A stretch of 64,000 nt of DNA from Yersinia rochesterensis (GCF_003600645.1 NZ_CP032482.1:682001-746000); one strand, 5' to 3'. Positions 16,974 through 27,136 are shown, counted from the first letter of the stretch. Notes: generated from the sequence alone by a model not told the origin. Program-made: numbers and translations.

Positions 16974-18017
16974 TTAACGTTTTTTCTTAGTATCGCGTGG
17001 CGGACGCCCGACAGTTGCCTGATAGACCTTAAAACGGCCATTCTGCGCCAGCACTTCATGGCTACCAAAGGCGGCATCCAGTAGAGCAGGGTACGGCAAG
17101 AAGGAGTTCGCCACGATACGCAATTTACCGCCCACATGCAGGTGCGCGGTAGCCCCGCGGATCAGCAACTCAGCCGCAGTCAGGCTAGTTTGAATCCCAT
17201 CATGGAAAGGCGGGTTTGAAATAATCATCTCGAAGCGGCCTTTAATGTCAGAATAGACATTGCTGGCAATCACTTGTGCGTCGATATTATTTGCCGCCAA
17301 TGTTGCCCGGCTGGATTCAATCGCGGCTGCGGATACATCACTCAGAGTCCATTTGATTTTTGGCATTTTTGGCGCTAACACCGAGGCCAACACGCCGGCA
17401 CCACAACCCACATCCAGTATGTTGCCTTTAAACGACTCACTGAATGTAGATAGCAGCAGATGGCTGCCAGAATCCAGCGAATCACGGCTGAAGACCCCAG
17501 GTAAGGTTTTTACGATGACATCGCCAATCTGATAGCTTTCCCACCAAGCATCGGCATCAAATTCTGGCTGTTTATCCAAACGGCCATGGTAAAGACCACA
17601 CCGGCGGGCGCTATCAATTTTGGTCAATTGTGCGAAATCTGACAGCATTTCTTCTGCACTGCGCACGCCGCTGCGGTTCTCACCCACCACAAAAATATCG
17701 GTGCCGACGGGCAGTAAAGACAGTAAATTCGCCAGTTGGAACTGGGCTTCCTGTTTGCTTTTTGGCCAGTAATACACCAGCGTATCGCAGGTTGCTACTG
17801 TTTCAGGGGTCGCCACAAGACCGAATTGAACATTCTCTTCCAGCGTATTGCTCAGTAATTGCCAGTGGTGATATTGATTGGTGTGAACCCGTATCCCGGC
17901 TGCATCAAATTGCGCTGGCAGCGCATCTTGTAAATCACCGGCAAACAACACGTGGCGGGCTATAAATTCATCACTATGGCGCAGTATCACTTCACTGGCT
18001 GGGGTTAATGCAGACAT
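16974..18017 (-). CDS. rsmC: RsmC, 16S rRNA m2G1207 methyltransferase
   Basis: 347 residues, near the E. coli length. Two methyltransferase-like halves: the N-terminal one is degenerate; the C-terminal one is catalytic with the SAM loop [18 protein letters not shown] at about residue 200 and the guanine N2-methyltransferase motif NPPFHDG. It methylates G1207 in helix 34 of 16S rRNA on the 30S subunit using S-adenosylmethionine. Convergent with the aldo/keto reductase gene (18 bp gap) and divergent from holD, the conserved enterobacterial arrangement. Confidence 0.95.
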   Translation of the reverse strand: MSALTPASEVILRHSDEFIARHVLFAGDLQDALPAQFDAAGIRVHTNQYHHWQLLSNTLEENVQFGLVATPETVATCDTLVYYWPKSKQEAQFQLANLLSLLPVGTDIFVVGENRSGVRSAEEMLSDFAQLTKIDSARRCGLYHGRLDKQPEFDADAWWESYQIGDVIVKTLPGVFSRDSLDSGSHLLLSTFSESFKGNILDVGCGAGVLASVLAPKMPKIKWTLSDVSAAAIESSRATLAANNIDAQVIASNVYSDIKGRFEMIISNPPFHDGIQTSLTAAELLIRGATAHLHVGGKLRIVANSFLPYPALLDAAFGSHEVLAQNGRFKVYQATVGRPPRDTKKKR

Positions 18018-18129
18018 CAGTCTTTGGCTCCTTAAGAATATAATCGGCGATTATAGAGGTTTGTTGGCGCATGTTCGATGGGTTTGCTAGCATAGCGCTG
18101 AAATTCGGGTCGCTTTGACAGGAAAGGGC

Positions 18130-18567
18130 ATGGCATCAAGACGAGACTTGCTGTTAAAACAGCTTGGAATTACGCAGTGGACATTGCGCCGCCCGGCCGT
18201 TTTACAGGGCGAAATCGCCATACGTTTACCCGACGATACCCGCCTGTTGATTGTAGCAGACCCGCTTCCTGATCAGGATGATCCGTTGTTGTGCGATGTG
18301 TTGCGCAGCCTCGGGCTGACTTCCGGTCAAGTTTATGCACTGACGCCGGAAAGGGTAGCGATGTTACCCGAAGAGACACAATGCAACAGTTGGCGATTGG
18401 GCATCAGTGAACCGCTTGCGGTCGCGGGTGTGCAGTTACACAGTCCGGCATTGACCGGACTTTATCAAGACGCGAGCGCTAAGCGCACACTTTGGCAGCA
18501 GATTTGTCATCATGAAGCAGATTTCTATCCTGACGCCAGCCGATCTGGCCACCGCGTACCAAATTGA
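18130..18567 (+). CDS. holD: HolD, psi subunit of DNA polymerase III
   Basis: 145 residues from ATG 18130, which has AGGAAAGG directly upstream; the in-frame TTG at 18115 is less likely. The N-terminus MASRRDLLLKQLGITQWTLR is the conserved part of psi that binds chi. The rest (LLIVADPLPDQDDPLLCDVL) is the psi fold. Psi links the chi subunit and SSB to the clamp loader. The 3' end overlaps rimI by 56 bases, so the two are translationally coupled, as in E. coli. Confidence 0.92.
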   Translation: MASRRDLLLKQLGITQWTLRRPAVLQGEIAIRLPDDTRLLIVADPLPDQDDPLLCDVLRSLGLTSGQVYALTPERVAMLPEETQCNSWRLGISEPLAVAGVQLHSPALTGLYQDASAKRTLWQQICHHEADFYPDASRSGHRVPN

Positions 18568-18955
18568 GCAAGCCAGCCATGCTTTCCCGTGGACGGCGAA
18601 AACCTTAGCCAGCAATCAAGGCGAGCGCTACCTCAATTTCAAGCTGAATATTGGCGAGCAAATGGCGGGTTTTGCTATCACCCAAATTGTATTGGATGAG
18701 GCAACTTTATTTAACATTGCTATTGATCCGCAGTATCAGCGCCAAGGCTGTGGCCGTTTGCTGCTTGAGCATGTCATTGCGCAGTTGGAAACGCGTAATA
18801 TTGTCACGCTTTGGCTTGAAGTCCGGGCTTCAAATACACGTGCAATAGCCTTGTATGAGAGCCTCGGGTTTAACGAGGTTTCCGTGCGCCGCAACTATTA
18901 TCCCAGTGCGGATGGCCGTGAAGACGCGATTATGATGGCCTTACCGATGGGGTAG
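18512..18955 (+). CDS. rimI: RimI, N-terminal acetyltransferase of ribosomal protein S18
   Basis: 147 residues, a single GNAT domain. Motif A is IDPQYQRQGCGRLLLEHVI (Q/RxxGxG) and the C-terminal motif is NTRAIALYESLGFNEVSVRRNYYP, including the YYP characteristic of RimI. It transfers acetyl from acetyl-CoA to the N-terminal alanine of S18. It overlaps holD. In E. coli yjjG follows; here prfC comes next, so yjjG is absent from this place. Confidence 0.95.
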   Translation: MKQISILTPADLATAYQIEQASHAFPWTAKTLASNQGERYLNFKLNIGEQMAGFAITQIVLDEATLFNIAIDPQYQRQGCGRLLLEHVIAQLETRNIVTLWLEVRASNTRAIALYESLGFNEVSVRRNYYPSADGREDAIMMALPMG

Positions 18956-19052
18956 CGCCTTTTTGCCGATTTTCTGTCTTGAATAACGACTGTTTGTCTT
19001 GAAAAAATTGTCTATCCCGCATAAATCAGGGAAAATACCGCGCTATAACCAC

Positions 19053-19114
19053 TTATACCCAAAAGTGATAGAAATCGCTGCTGATAACGCGGCTTTTCAC
19101 GTAAAGGGGTATAG
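19053..19114. repeat. Short palindromic element with ERIC-type ends, upstream of prfC
   Basis: About 61 bp bounded by TATACCC and GGGGTATA, the same outer ends as the ERIC copies here. The interior pairs imperfectly (AAGTGATAGAAATCGC against GCGGCTTTTCACG) around TGATAAC. It is much shorter than ERIC and lacks its core. It could be an internally deleted ERIC or another small miniature repeat. Confidence 0.45.
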
Positions 19115-19204
19115 CGCCATAATCAATGCCTTGCTTTGCTTGGGCCGCGTATCAATAAGATGTGTGGCCCAGAGCAGGGCGGCCTAAAAGTAGAATTTCA
19201 AACT

Positions 19205-20794
19205 ATGTCTCCAAGTGAATACGCACTGGAAGTTGCGAAAAGACGTACTTTCGCCATCATTTCCCACCCCGATGCCGGTAAAACCACCATTACCGAAAAA
19301 GTGTTGTTGTTCGGCAACGCCATTCAGACCGCCGGTACAGTAAAAGGCCGTGGCTCCAGCCATCATGCCAAATCTGACTGGATGGAAATGGAAAAGCAAC
19401 GCGGTATTTCCATCACCACTTCTGTGATGCAGTTTCCTTATGGCGGCTGTTTGGTGAACTTGCTCGATACCCCAGGGCATGAAGACTTCTCCGAAGATAC
19501 TTACCGTACTCTGACCGCCGTTGACTGCTGTTTGATGGTGATTGATGCGGCTAAAGGGGTCGAAGACCGGACCCGCAAGCTGATGGAAGTTACCCGCTTG
19601 CGCGATACGCCGATCCTGACTTTTATGAACAAATTGGACCGCGATATTCGCGACCCGATGGAAGTGCTGGATGAAGTGGAGCGCGAGCTGAGAATTGCTT
19701 GCTCGCCAATTACTTGGCCGATTGGTTGCGGTAAGTTGTTTAAAGGGGTTTACCACCTTTATAAAGATGAAACCTATCTGTACCAGACCGGTAAAGGCCA
19801 CACCATCCAGGAAGTACGCATTGTTAAAGGGCTGAATAACCCGGATCTGGATATTGCCGTAGGTGAAGACTTGGCTAAACAGTTCCGCCAAGAGCTGGAG
19901 CTGGTTCAGGGGGCATCTCATGAGTTTGATCATGAAGCTTTCCTGTCGGGCGATTTAACCCCGGTATTCTTTGGTACAGCATTAGGTAACTTTGGTGTCG
20001 ACCATATGTTGGATGGCTTGGTTGAGTGGGCACCAGCGCCAATGCCACGTAAAACTGACACTCGCGAAGTCGTGGCTGCTGAAGAGAAATTCACCGGTTT
20101 TGTCTTTAAAATTCAAGCCAATATGGATCCGAAACATCGCGACCGTGTGGCTTTCTTGCGCGTGGTTTCTGGCCGCTTTAACAAAGGCATGAAACTGCGC
20201 CAGGTGCGCACCAAGAAAGATGTGGTGATTTCAGATGCATTGACCTTTATGGCCGGTGACCGTTCCCACCTTGAAGAAGCCTATGCAGGAGATATTATCG
20301 GCCTGCATAACCACGGTACCATTCAGATTGGTGATACTTTCACTCAAGGTGAAGATATGAAGTTCACCGGTATTCCGAACTTTGCCCCTGAATTGTTCCG
20401 CCGTATTCGTCTGCGTGATCCATTGAAGCAGAAGCAGTTGCTCAAAGGATTGGTTCAGTTGTCAGAAGAGGGCGCGGTGCAAGTGTTCCGTCCCCTGACC
20501 AACAATGATCTGATTGTTGGCGCTGTTGGTGTGTTGCAGTTTGAAGTGGTTTCTTCACGGCTGAAAAGCGAATACAACGTGGAAGCGGTGTATGAATCCG
20601 TTAACGTATCAACCGCGCGTTGGGTTGAATGTGACGATGTGAAGAAATTTGAAGAGTTTAAACGTAAGAATGAGGTTAACCTGGCATTGGATGGTGGTGA
20701 TAATTTGAGCTATATCGCGCCAACCATGGTTAATCTTAATATTACGCAAGAGCGCTATCCGGAAGTTCGTTTCCGTAAAACGCGCGAGCATTAA
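19205..20794 (+). CDS. prfC: PrfC, peptide chain release factor 3
   Basis: 529 residues, exactly the E. coli length, when started at ATG 19205 ([20 protein letters not shown]). The frame is open further upstream, but no family member begins there. G-domain motifs: HPDAGKTT (G1), DTPGHEDF (G3) and NKLDRD (G4), followed by the EF-Tu-like second domain and RF3-specific third domain. RF3 is a GTPase that recycles RF1 and RF2 from the ribosome after termination. Lies alone between rimI and osmY. Confidence 0.97.
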   Translation: MSPSEYALEVAKRRTFAIISHPDAGKTTITEKVLLFGNAIQTAGTVKGRGSSHHAKSDWMEMEKQRGISITTSVMQFPYGGCLVNLLDTPGHEDFSEDTYRTLTAVDCCLMVIDAAKGVEDRTRKLMEVTRLRDTPILTFMNKLDRDIRDPMEVLDEVERELRIACSPITWPIGCGKLFKGVYHLYKDETYLYQTGKGHTIQEVRIVKGLNNPDLDIAVGEDLAKQFRQELELVQGASHEFDHEAFLSGDLTPVFFGTALGNFGVDHMLDGLVEWAPAPMPRKTDTREVVAAEEKFTGFVFKIQANMDPKHRDRVAFLRVVSGRFNKGMKLRQVRTKKDVVISDALTFMAGDRSHLEEAYAGDIIGLHNHGTIQIGDTFTQGEDMKFTGIPNFAPELFRRIRLRDPLKQKQLLKGLVQLSEEGAVQVFRPLTNNDLIVGAVGVLQFEVVSSRLKSEYNVEAVYESVNVSTARWVECDDVKKFEEFKRKNEVNLALDGGDNLSYIAPTMVNLNITQERYPEVRFRKTREH

Positions 20795-20815
20795 TCAAGC
20801 CGCAAGCTGCATTCT

Positions 20816-20838
20816 ATCGGGGTACTCCGTGCCCCGAT
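20816..20838 (+). terminator. Possible terminator after prfC
   Basis: ATCGGGG and CCCCGAT form a seven-base stem around a nine-base loop, 22 bases past the prfC stop. No good U-tract follows, so termination is only probable. The remaining spacer to osmY (20839-21105) shows no gene; it should hold the osmY promoter. Confidence 0.4.
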
Positions 20839-21105
20839 TCATAAATTTTCCTCATTATTACCTCTCTAAGATAACTCCTACTTAATAGCAATATTCTGAT
20901 TTTAGGGCGATTCCGACAGTAGTTCTCTTGGGATGCTCTATCTTTATAGGTACTGGCAGGACAGGCTTGTACTAAATTCGAGTCAGTTAACCTGCAATAA
21001 TCGTAAAGTATTCATCAAATGTCCGCCCATATAAGGTGGCGTAAGAATCCGAAATCTGGGGGCGTTATTCCTGTTTTTGGATTCCAAACAAAAAGGAAGA
21101 AATCG

Positions 21106-21720
21106 ATGACAAACACAAAATTTGCTCGTTCAATGATGGCTGTTGTTTTAGGTACCGCACTGATAAGTGGTAGCGTGTTCGCTGAAGAAACGATGCTTAA
21201 TAAGGCTGACAACGTTGTGGACAGCGCCGGTGAGAAACTCGATAGCTCGATGAAGAAAGTCGATAATTACATGGGTGACAGCGCCGCAACAGCTAAAGTA
21301 AAAAGCGCATTGCTGGAAGAGAAAACCCTTAAAAGCACTGATATTTCAGTTGAAACCAACCATGGTGTGGTGACGCTGACTGGTTTTGTCACTTCTCAAG
21401 CTGAAGCTGAAACCGCAGTTGATATCGCCAAAAATGTTGAAGGCGTTAAATCTGTCAGTGACAAGTTACATGTGAAAGATCAGAAAACCCAATCAGTTAG
21501 CGAATATGCTGGTGATGCGGCAACCACCAGTTCAATTAAAGCCAAATTACTGGCAGATGACATCGTACCGTCACGTAAAGTTAAAGTAGAAACGACTGAT
21601 GGCGTGGTGCAATTGTCCGGTAATGTTGAGAATAAAGCTCAGGCCGAACGTGCCGAAAGTATTGCTAAAGCCGTTGATGGCGTAAAAAGCGTTAAAAACG
21701 ACCTCAGCATCAAGCCTTAA
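21106..21720 (+). CDS. osmY: OsmY, periplasmic BON-domain protein induced by osmotic stress
   Basis: 204 residues from ATG 21106 ([20 protein letters not shown]), with a signal peptide cleaved after SGSVFA. Two BON domains follow, each ending in the same pattern: [20 protein letters not shown] and [20 protein letters not shown], with [10 protein letters not shown] and [10 protein letters not shown] at their ends. OsmY is a periplasmic chaperone-like protein that in E. coli is under RpoS. The frame upstream to 21019 lacks a signal peptide and is rejected. It keeps its E. coli neighbours prfC and ytjA. Confidence 0.95.
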   Translation: MTNTKFARSMMAVVLGTALISGSVFAEETMLNKADNVVDSAGEKLDSSMKKVDNYMGDSAATAKVKSALLEEKTLKSTDISVETNHGVVTLTGFVTSQAEAETAVDIAKNVEGVKSVSDKLHVKDQKTQSVSEYAGDAATTSSIKAKLLADDIVPSRKVKVETTDGVVQLSGNVENKAQAERAESIAKAVDGVKSVKNDLSIKP

Positions 21721-21736
21721 TTATTACCTGGCTGAT

Positions 21737-21776
21737 GAGTATTTCGTGGGGCAACAATATAGCCCGCGAAATACTC
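21737..21776 (+). terminator. Hairpin after osmY
   Basis: GAGTATTTCG pairs perfectly with CGAAATACTC, extended by GGGC/GCCC, 17 bases past the stop. There is no strong U-tract, but the stem is long and correctly placed. Confidence 0.55.
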
Positions 21777-21933
21777 GTTAATAAGTCAGTTAGTCAGCCA
21801 AATAACTTATCCAATAAATCCAAATAATACGACTTCTGTCAAATACGCTACTGTTAAATAGACAGAAGAGTTAAAGAGTGATTTTTGAACGTGAGTTTAC
21901 GAAGTCATTTTTTCAAACGGGAAGGAGAAGCTT

Positions 21934-22095
21934 ATGTTTCGCTGGGGCATTATATTTCTGATTATTGCACTAATCGCGGCAGCATTAGGTTTTGGTGGGT
22001 TAGCCGGTACAGCAGCTTGGGCCGCAAAAGTTGTTTTTGTCGTCGGTATTATTCTATTTCTCATCAGCTTGTTTACAGGACGTAAACGCCTTTAG
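21934..22095 (+). CDS. ytjA: YtjA, small DUF1328 membrane protein
   Basis: 53 residues: [20 protein letters not shown], then [20 protein letters not shown] and a basic end TGRKRL. This is the DUF1328 family of very small two-helix inner-membrane proteins. Start ATG 21934 has GAAGGAGAAG upstream, a strong ribosome binding site. Function unknown; E. coli ytjA also lies between osmY and yjjU. The match to the family is clear in spite of the length. Confidence 0.9.
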
Positions 22096-22166
22096 ACCGG
22101 GGCGAGGGTTACAGTACAGGCAAGAAGAGGTATCCTCAACACCTGTTGTAACGGAATTAAGGATGG

Positions 22167-23420
22167 ATGGTGGGATACAGAATACCTATCACGCTCGGCA
22201 ATATAGAGCCACTCGCCTATAAACCATACCAACCCGGTAAAATGGCATTGGTTTGCGAGGGGGGCGGGCAGCGGGGAATTTTTACAGCCGGTGTGCTGGA
22301 TGAATTCCAGCGCGCCCGCTTTAACCCTTTTGATCTGATGATTGGCACCTCCGCTGGCGCACAAAATCTCTCTGCTTTTATCTGCGGCCAACCTGGCTAT
22401 GCGCGCCGTGTCATTACCCGTTACACCACCACTGCCAACTTCTTCAATCCACTGCGTTTTGTTCGTGGTGGGCACCTGATTGATCTCGATTGGCTGGTGG
22501 ATATCACCTCCCAGCAATTGCCGCTGGCGATGGATCAAGCCGAACAGCATCTACGTGAGGGCCGCGAGTTTCTCATGTGCGCTTGCCGCAGTGATGATTT
22601 CGAACCTACCTATATATCCCCCACTCGAGAAAGTTGGTTGCCGGCAATTAAAGCCTCCAGTGCTATTCCGGGTTTATATCGTCAAGGGGTTGATTTAGAT
22701 GGCGTTAGTTATCTGGATGGCGGTATTAGTGATGCTATCCCGGTCGAAGAAGCTTATCGCCGTGGGGCCGATACAATAGTGGTCATCCGCACTGTACCTT
22801 CGCAGGCTTATTATACGCCGCAATGGATGAAGCGGATGGAGCATTGGCTGAGTGAAAGTAGCTTGCAGCAATTGGTGCGAATTATGCAGCAGCATGAGCA
22901 GAGTTATCATCGTATTCAGCAATTTATTGAAAAACCGCCGGGTGACTTGCGCATTTTCGAAATTTTCCCGCCTAAGCCGCTGGCCAGTAATGCTTTAGGG
23001 AGCCGGATCCCTGCGTTGAATCGTGATTATCATTTAGGGCGTCGTTGTGGCCGTTATTTTCTGGCCACTGTCGGCCACTGGCTGCTGCCTCGGGATCAGT
23101 TGGCTCAGTCTGAGATCCACGGTGAGAAAGCTTCGATTTCTCTTTCTCGTCGTATTATTCAGCCGCAAGATATTAACCAACCAGATATGGCCGAGTTGAT
23201 TGATAATGATGATTTTTCATTTGATGTCATTCAATCGCCGGATATTACCGCGCCAGCCGACGCCGCAAAAATCTCACATCATGCTCTTCCGCCACAGATG
23301 ACAGTGGCAGACAGTGGGCTGATTATTCCGGCAGCGACACGAAGCAAAAAGAAGTCACTGCAAGCGGAGGTTATCTTGCCGCCGGATGATGTGGCGAGAA
23401 CCAAAGGTGATAGCGCGTAA
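22167..23420 (+). CDS. yjjU: YjjU, patatin-like phospholipase
   Basis: 417 residues. The patatin motifs are in order: oxyanion loop CEGGGQRGIFTAGVLDEF at about residue 30, nucleophile GTSAGAQ and the catalytic aspartate in YLDGGISDAIPVEEA. The start RIPITLGNIEPL fits the E. coli protein. The C-terminal 70 residues are low-complexity-like (Ala, Asp, Pro and Ser) and not conserved. Probably a cytoplasmic acyl hydrolase; substrate unknown. ATG 22167 is very close to AAGGA, so GTG 22170 is possible. The stop overlaps the yjjV start (TAATG), indicating coupling. Confidence 0.9.
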   Translation: MVGYRIPITLGNIEPLAYKPYQPGKMALVCEGGGQRGIFTAGVLDEFQRARFNPFDLMIGTSAGAQNLSAFICGQPGYARRVITRYTTTANFFNPLRFVRGGHLIDLDWLVDITSQQLPLAMDQAEQHLREGREFLMCACRSDDFEPTYISPTRESWLPAIKASSAIPGLYRQGVDLDGVSYLDGGISDAIPVEEAYRRGADTIVVIRTVPSQAYYTPQWMKRMEHWLSESSLQQLVRIMQQHEQSYHRIQQFIEKPPGDLRIFEIFPPKPLASNALGSRIPALNRDYHLGRRCGRYFLATVGHWLLPRDQLAQSEIHGEKASISLSRRIIQPQDINQPDMAELIDNDDFSFDVIQSPDITAPADAAKISHHALPPQMTVADSGLIIPAATRSKKKSLQAEVILPPDDVARTKGDSA

Positions 23421-24274
23421 TGGCATTGATTAGCGGGCAAGTGTCGAATGTCATCAATACACATTATTTTATCGATACATCCTATTTTATCGATACACAC
23501 TGCCATTTTGATTTTCCGCCCTTCAGCGGCGCGGAAACGGTCAGCTTAATGAGTGCGGCAGCGGCGAATGTCCGGCAAATTATTGTGCCCGCCGTCAGTG
23601 CGAATTATTTCCCACGTATTCTCGAGTTGGCGGCTAACTATCCGCCATTATTTGCCGCGCTGGGTCTGCATCCATTATATATTGCGCAGCATCAGGAAGC
23701 TGATTTAGCCACTCTGGCCACAGCGCTGGCGGATAAAACAGAAAAACTGGTGGCGGTGGGGGAGATTGGCCTGGATCTCTATATGGATGAGCCGCAGTTA
23801 CCACGCCAATTGGCATTTTTAAACGCCCAGTTGAAGCTTGCCAAGCAGCATGGTCTCCCGGTTATTTTGCATTCACGCCGTTCGCATGATCAACTGGCCT
23901 CAGCATTGCGTAAAGCTGCGGTACCACGCACGGGGGTGATACACGGTTTTGCGGGCAGTTTAGCGCAGGCACAAGCATTCATTCGCTTGGGTTATTACAT
24001 TGGTGTGGGCGGAACCATCACTTATGAACGGGCGCAGAAAACGCGAAATGTCATGGCTGAATTACCGCTGTCTACATTATTACTGGAAACGGACGCGCCG
24101 GATATGCCTCTCGCCGGTTTTCAGGGCCAACCTAATCGGCCAGAGCAAGCAGCTAATGTGTTCGCTGCATTGTGCCAGCTACGGCAAGAAGAACCAGAAG
24201 AGATTTCTGCTCACCTTTTGCACAATAGTCAGCGCTTATTTCAATTGCCGCCAGCCGATAAATCCGCACGCTAA
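23420..24274 (+). CDS. yjjV: YjjV, TatD-family metal-dependent hydrolase
   Basis: 284 residues. Metal ligands: THCHFD, VGEIGLD, ILHSRRS, VIHGFAG and LETDAPD, the full TatD set. Family members are nucleases or hydrolases with a two-metal site. The N-terminus is about 20 residues longer than in E. coli and contains a tandem repeat, YFIDTS then YFIDTH, made by an 18-bp duplication at 23465-23500. The second copy leads into the metal motif. ATG 23420 overlaps the yjjU stop. The true start could lie inside the repeat region. Confidence 0.9.
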   Translation: MALISGQVSNVINTHYFIDTSYFIDTHCHFDFPPFSGAETVSLMSAAAANVRQIIVPAVSANYFPRILELAANYPPLFAALGLHPLYIAQHQEADLATLATALADKTEKLVAVGEIGLDLYMDEPQLPRQLAFLNAQLKLAKQHGLPVILHSRRSHDQLASALRKAAVPRTGVIHGFAGSLAQAQAFIRLGYYIGVGGTITYERAQKTRNVMAELPLSTLLLETDAPDMPLAGFQGQPNRPEQAANVFAALCQLRQEEPEEISAHLLHNSQRLFQLPPADKSAR

Positions 24275-24338
24275 TTTTGGATTTCACTGAATAAATCGCA
24301 CTAATAGTTAGCGAGCTACACTTTGCTTGCTACTTTAA

Positions 24339-24354
24339 TGTGATTCCTGTCACG
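24339..24354 (+). promoter_or_regulatory. Upstream CRP-like site of the nucleoside transporter promoter
   Basis: TGTGATTCCTGTCACG has nine of ten conserved bases of the CRP site TGTGA-N6-TCACA. Its centre lies 52 bp before that of a half-conserved second site at 24391-24406 (TGTGACCGAGATTGTT). Confidence 0.7.
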
Positions 24355-24390
24355 ATAATTACCTTACGGTTACTTTTAGTTGTGTTTATT

Positions 24391-24432
24391 TGTGACCGAG
24401 ATTGTTTGAACGCCAGATCATACCGGTATAAT
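24391..24432 (+). promoter_or_regulatory. Proximal CRP-like site and -10 box of the nucleoside transporter promoter
   Basis: A CRP-like site starts at 24391 (TGTGA-N6, weak right half). A perfect TATAAT is at 24427-24432, predicting transcription from about 24439 and placing the site centre near -40.5, the class II activator position. The two-site spacing is that of CytR/CRP promoters. Confidence 0.6.
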
Positions 24433-24477
24433 CCATCCCACATTATTTTAATACAAATCATTAACAGGATTATCAGC

Positions 24478-25749
24478 ATGCTCATGAGTTTGGTCGGAAT
24501 GGCAGTACTGATATTAATAGCTGTAATTCTTTCAAGTAATTTTAGGGCGATTAATATCCGCACTGTAGTTGGGGCGTTTATTCTCCAGGTGGCTATCGGT
24601 GCGCTGGTGTTATATGTACCGCTAGGGCGTCGTATCTTGGGCGGGATGTCCGAAGGTGTCGCGAATGTTATTGCTTATGGCAATGAAGGGATTTCATTTA
24701 TGTTTGGCGGTTTGGTTTCCGACAAAATGTTTGAAGTCTTTGGCGGCGGCGGTTTTGTATTTGCCCTGCGAGTATTGCCCGTTATTGTCTTCTTCTCTTC
24801 ATTAATTGCCGTTTTATATTATCTCGGCGTGATGCAATTGGTGATTAAAGTATTAGGTGGTGGGCTACAAAAACTGCTAGGGACTTCGCGTACTGAATCT
24901 CTTTCTGCAACGGCCAATATTTTTGTTGGACAAACAGAAGCTCCGTTGGTTGTGCGCCCCTATATTGCGACCATGACGCAATCTGAATTGTTCGCAATCA
25001 TGTGTGGCGGTTTAGCTTCAGTCGCCGGTTCGGTATTAGCCGGTTATGCGCAAATGGGCGTGCCGCTGGAATATCTGATTGCTGCCTCCTTTATGGCCGC
25101 ACCCGGTGGGCTGCTATTCGCAAAATTAATGGTGCCAGAAACTGAAACAACCCGCGATAATGTGGATGCGGCCACCTTAATTGCTGAAGATGACCGGCCG
25201 GCTAACGTCATTGATGCTGCGGCATCGGGCGCGGCTTCCGGTCTGCAACTGGCACTGAATGTTGGGGCGATGTTACTGGCCTTTATTGCCTTGATTGCAT
25301 TGCTAAACGGCATTCTCGGTGGGATTGGCGGCTGGTTTGATTATCCACAACTCTCTATGGAGCTTATCCTCGGCTGGGTGTTCTCTCCTATTGCCTATCT
25401 GATCGGCATTCCCTGGAGCGAGGCGATGGTGGCTGGTTCCTTTATCGGCCAGAAGATTATTGTGAACGAATTCGTGGCATTCATGAATTTCGGTCAGTAT
25501 CTACAAGCCGAAGAGTTGGTGCGCGCGGCTGGTTTACAGGTACTTTCTGACCATTCGAAGGCCATTATCTCCTTTGCATTGTGTGGTTTTGCCAACTTGT
25601 CTTCTGTCGCCATTTTGTTGGGTGGATTAGGCAGTATGGCACCGAACCGCCGCCATGATATCGCGCGTTTTGGACTGAAAGCGGTGGCCGCAGGGACTCT
25701 GTCTAATTTGATGAGTGCCACTATTGCCGGTTTCTTCCTGGCCCTGTAA
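24478..25749 (+). CDS. Concentrative nucleoside transporter (CNT family, NupC/NupX-like)
   Basis: 423 residues from ATG 24478. About ten membrane helices with the CNT core motifs [20 protein letters not shown], the substrate-site segment [20 protein letters not shown], and [16 protein letters not shown] with [20 protein letters not shown] near the end. It imports nucleosides with protons across the inner membrane. The frame is open to 24340, but that part overlaps the CRP sites and promoter, so the start after CAGGATTATCAGC is preferred. Lying just upstream of deoCABD with the same regulatory layout, it should feed the deo pathway. The exact substrate class is not resolved by sequence, so no symbol is given. 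Confidence 0.9.
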   Translation: MLMSLVGMAVLILIAVILSSNFRAINIRTVVGAFILQVAIGALVLYVPLGRRILGGMSEGVANVIAYGNEGISFMFGGLVSDKMFEVFGGGGFVFALRVLPVIVFFSSLIAVLYYLGVMQLVIKVLGGGLQKLLGTSRTESLSATANIFVGQTEAPLVVRPYIATMTQSELFAIMCGGLASVAGSVLAGYAQMGVPLEYLIAASFMAAPGGLLFAKLMVPETETTRDNVDAATLIAEDDRPANVIDAAASGAASGLQLALNVGAMLLAFIALIALLNGILGGIGGWFDYPQLSMELILGWVFSPIAYLIGIPWSEAMVAGSFIGQKIIVNEFVAFMNFGQYLQAEELVRAAGLQVLSDHSKAIISFALCGFANLSSVAILLGGLGSMAPNRRHDIARFGLKAVAAGTLSNLMSATIAGFFLAL

Positions 25750-25759
25750 TTTTGCCACA

Positions 25760-25782
25760 GGGCCGTCTTGATAAGATGGCCC
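25760..25782 (+). terminator. Possible terminator after the nucleoside transporter
   Basis: GGGCCGTCTT and AAGATGGCCC pair with one G-T mismatch around GAT, 11 bases past the stop. There is no strong U-run. Together with separate CRP sites further down, this argues that deoC has its own promoter. Confidence 0.45.
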
Positions 25783-25864
25783 ATAATCCTGCGTATTTCT
25801 GCCCATAAGCTATCCTTGATGCAAGTGGGCATTTACTGGCATAAAGCCATAAATCAGGTTATTT

Positions 25865-25932
25865 TGTGATTCCAATCACATATAATCTCGTTTCGTTACA
25901 AGTTACTATTGATTAGTGTGAATTCGAACACA
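25865..25932 (+). promoter_or_regulatory. Twin CRP/CytR-type operator region of the deo operon
   Basis: Site 1, TGTGATTCCAATCACA (25865-25880), is a perfect CRP consensus. Site 2, TGTGAATTCGAACACA (25917-25932), has nine of ten conserved bases. Their centres are 52 bp apart. In E. coli deoP2 the sites are near -93 and -40 with CytR between them. Here site 2 at -40.5 would put the -10 near TCAAAT at 25954-25959. GAACAC at 25926 and GTGTTC at 25950-25955 also form an inverted pair that could serve DeoR-like control. The spacer 25933-26059 has nothing else clear. Confidence 0.7.
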
Positions 25933-26059
25933 TCTCATGTGCTGATAACGTGTTCAAATAGAGCGACAAGTTAGTGCGGTGAGATGGATCTCAATTGCCA
26001 CCCATACGGGGCTATCTTCAAGGAACCAAGTCCGCTCGCCAACGTATTGAGCCAGAGCT

Positions 26060-26187
<128 letters not shown>

Positions 26188-26251
26188 CGGCTCATAAATA
26201 AATGCTCAGCTTTGGCAAGGTGCCGGGGCTGAAATAGTGTTGGAGAGTTTT

Positions 26252-27049
26252 ATGACCGATTTAACCGCCTGTGCGAATCTCAACGGCTATGCCAAACGCG
26301 CACTGAGTTTGATGGATTTAACCACCCTGAATGATGACGATACCGACGATAAGGTTATTGCTCTGTGTCATCAGGCTAAAAGTCCTGCCGGTAATACCGC
26401 GGCAATTTGTATTTATCCTCGCTTTATTCCTATTGCGCGTAAAACATTACGTGAACAGGGAACACCTGAAATCCGCATTGCCACGGTCACCAATTTCCCT
26501 CACGGCAATGATGATATAGCCATCGCTCTGGCTGAAACCCAGGCGGCGATCGCCTACGGTGCTGATGAAGTGGATGTGGTTTTCCCTTACCGCGCCTTAA
26601 TGGCGGGTAATGATAAAGTCGGTTTTGAACTGGTGAAACAGTGCAAAGATGCTTGTGCAGCGGCCAATGTGCTGCTGAAAGTTATCATTGAAACCGGTGA
26701 GTTAAAGCAAGAACATTTGATTCGCCAGGCTTCCGAGATTGCTATCAAAGCCGGGGCAGATTTCATTAAAACCTCCACGGGTAAAGTGCCGGTAAATGCC
26801 ACGCTGGAAAGTGCCAGTATCATGATGCGCACCATCCGTGACTTGGGCGTGGCGAAAACCGTGGGCTTTAAACCGGCGGGTGGCGTGCGTACTGCGCAAG
26901 ACGCGGCGGAATTCCTACAGCTGGCTGATCAATTAATGGGTGAAGGTTGGGCTGATGCGCGCCATTTCCGTTTTGGCGCATCCAGTCTGCTAGGTAGCTT
27001 ATTGACGACGTTAGGTCATCAGAGCAACAGCAAAACCACCGGCTACTAA
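26252..27049 (+). CDS. deoC: DeoC, deoxyribose-phosphate aldolase
   Basis: 265 residues, class I aldolase barrel. The Schiff-base lysine is in [20 protein letters not shown]; other core segments are [38 protein letters not shown] and [10 protein letters not shown]. It splits 2-deoxyribose 5-phosphate into acetaldehyde and glyceraldehyde 3-phosphate, the last step of deoxynucleoside catabolism. ATG 26252, after TTGGAGAG, matches the E. coli start; the frame opens five codons earlier. First gene of deoCABD. Confidence 0.98.
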   Translation: MTDLTACANLNGYAKRALSLMDLTTLNDDDTDDKVIALCHQAKSPAGNTAAICIYPRFIPIARKTLREQGTPEIRIATVTNFPHGNDDIAIALAETQAAIAYGADEVDVVFPYRALMAGNDKVGFELVKQCKDACAAANVLLKVIIETGELKQEHLIRQASEIAIKAGADFIKTSTGKVPVNATLESASIMMRTIRDLGVAKTVGFKPAGGVRTAQDAAEFLQLADQLMGEGWADARHFRFGASSLLGSLLTTLGHQSNSKTTGY

Positions 27050-27136
27050 TCATTATCTCAGTCATTGAACTGAGCAGATGCACTGCGGGCTATGTTGTCT
27101 GCTGTGCTGCTTTTATTTCATAAGCAGGGGGATACC

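Noticed and set aside
19184..19933. 249-codon minus-strand frame inside prfC
   Set aside because: It is a complement shadow of a highly conserved gene; its translation has no domain and starts or ends without regulatory context.
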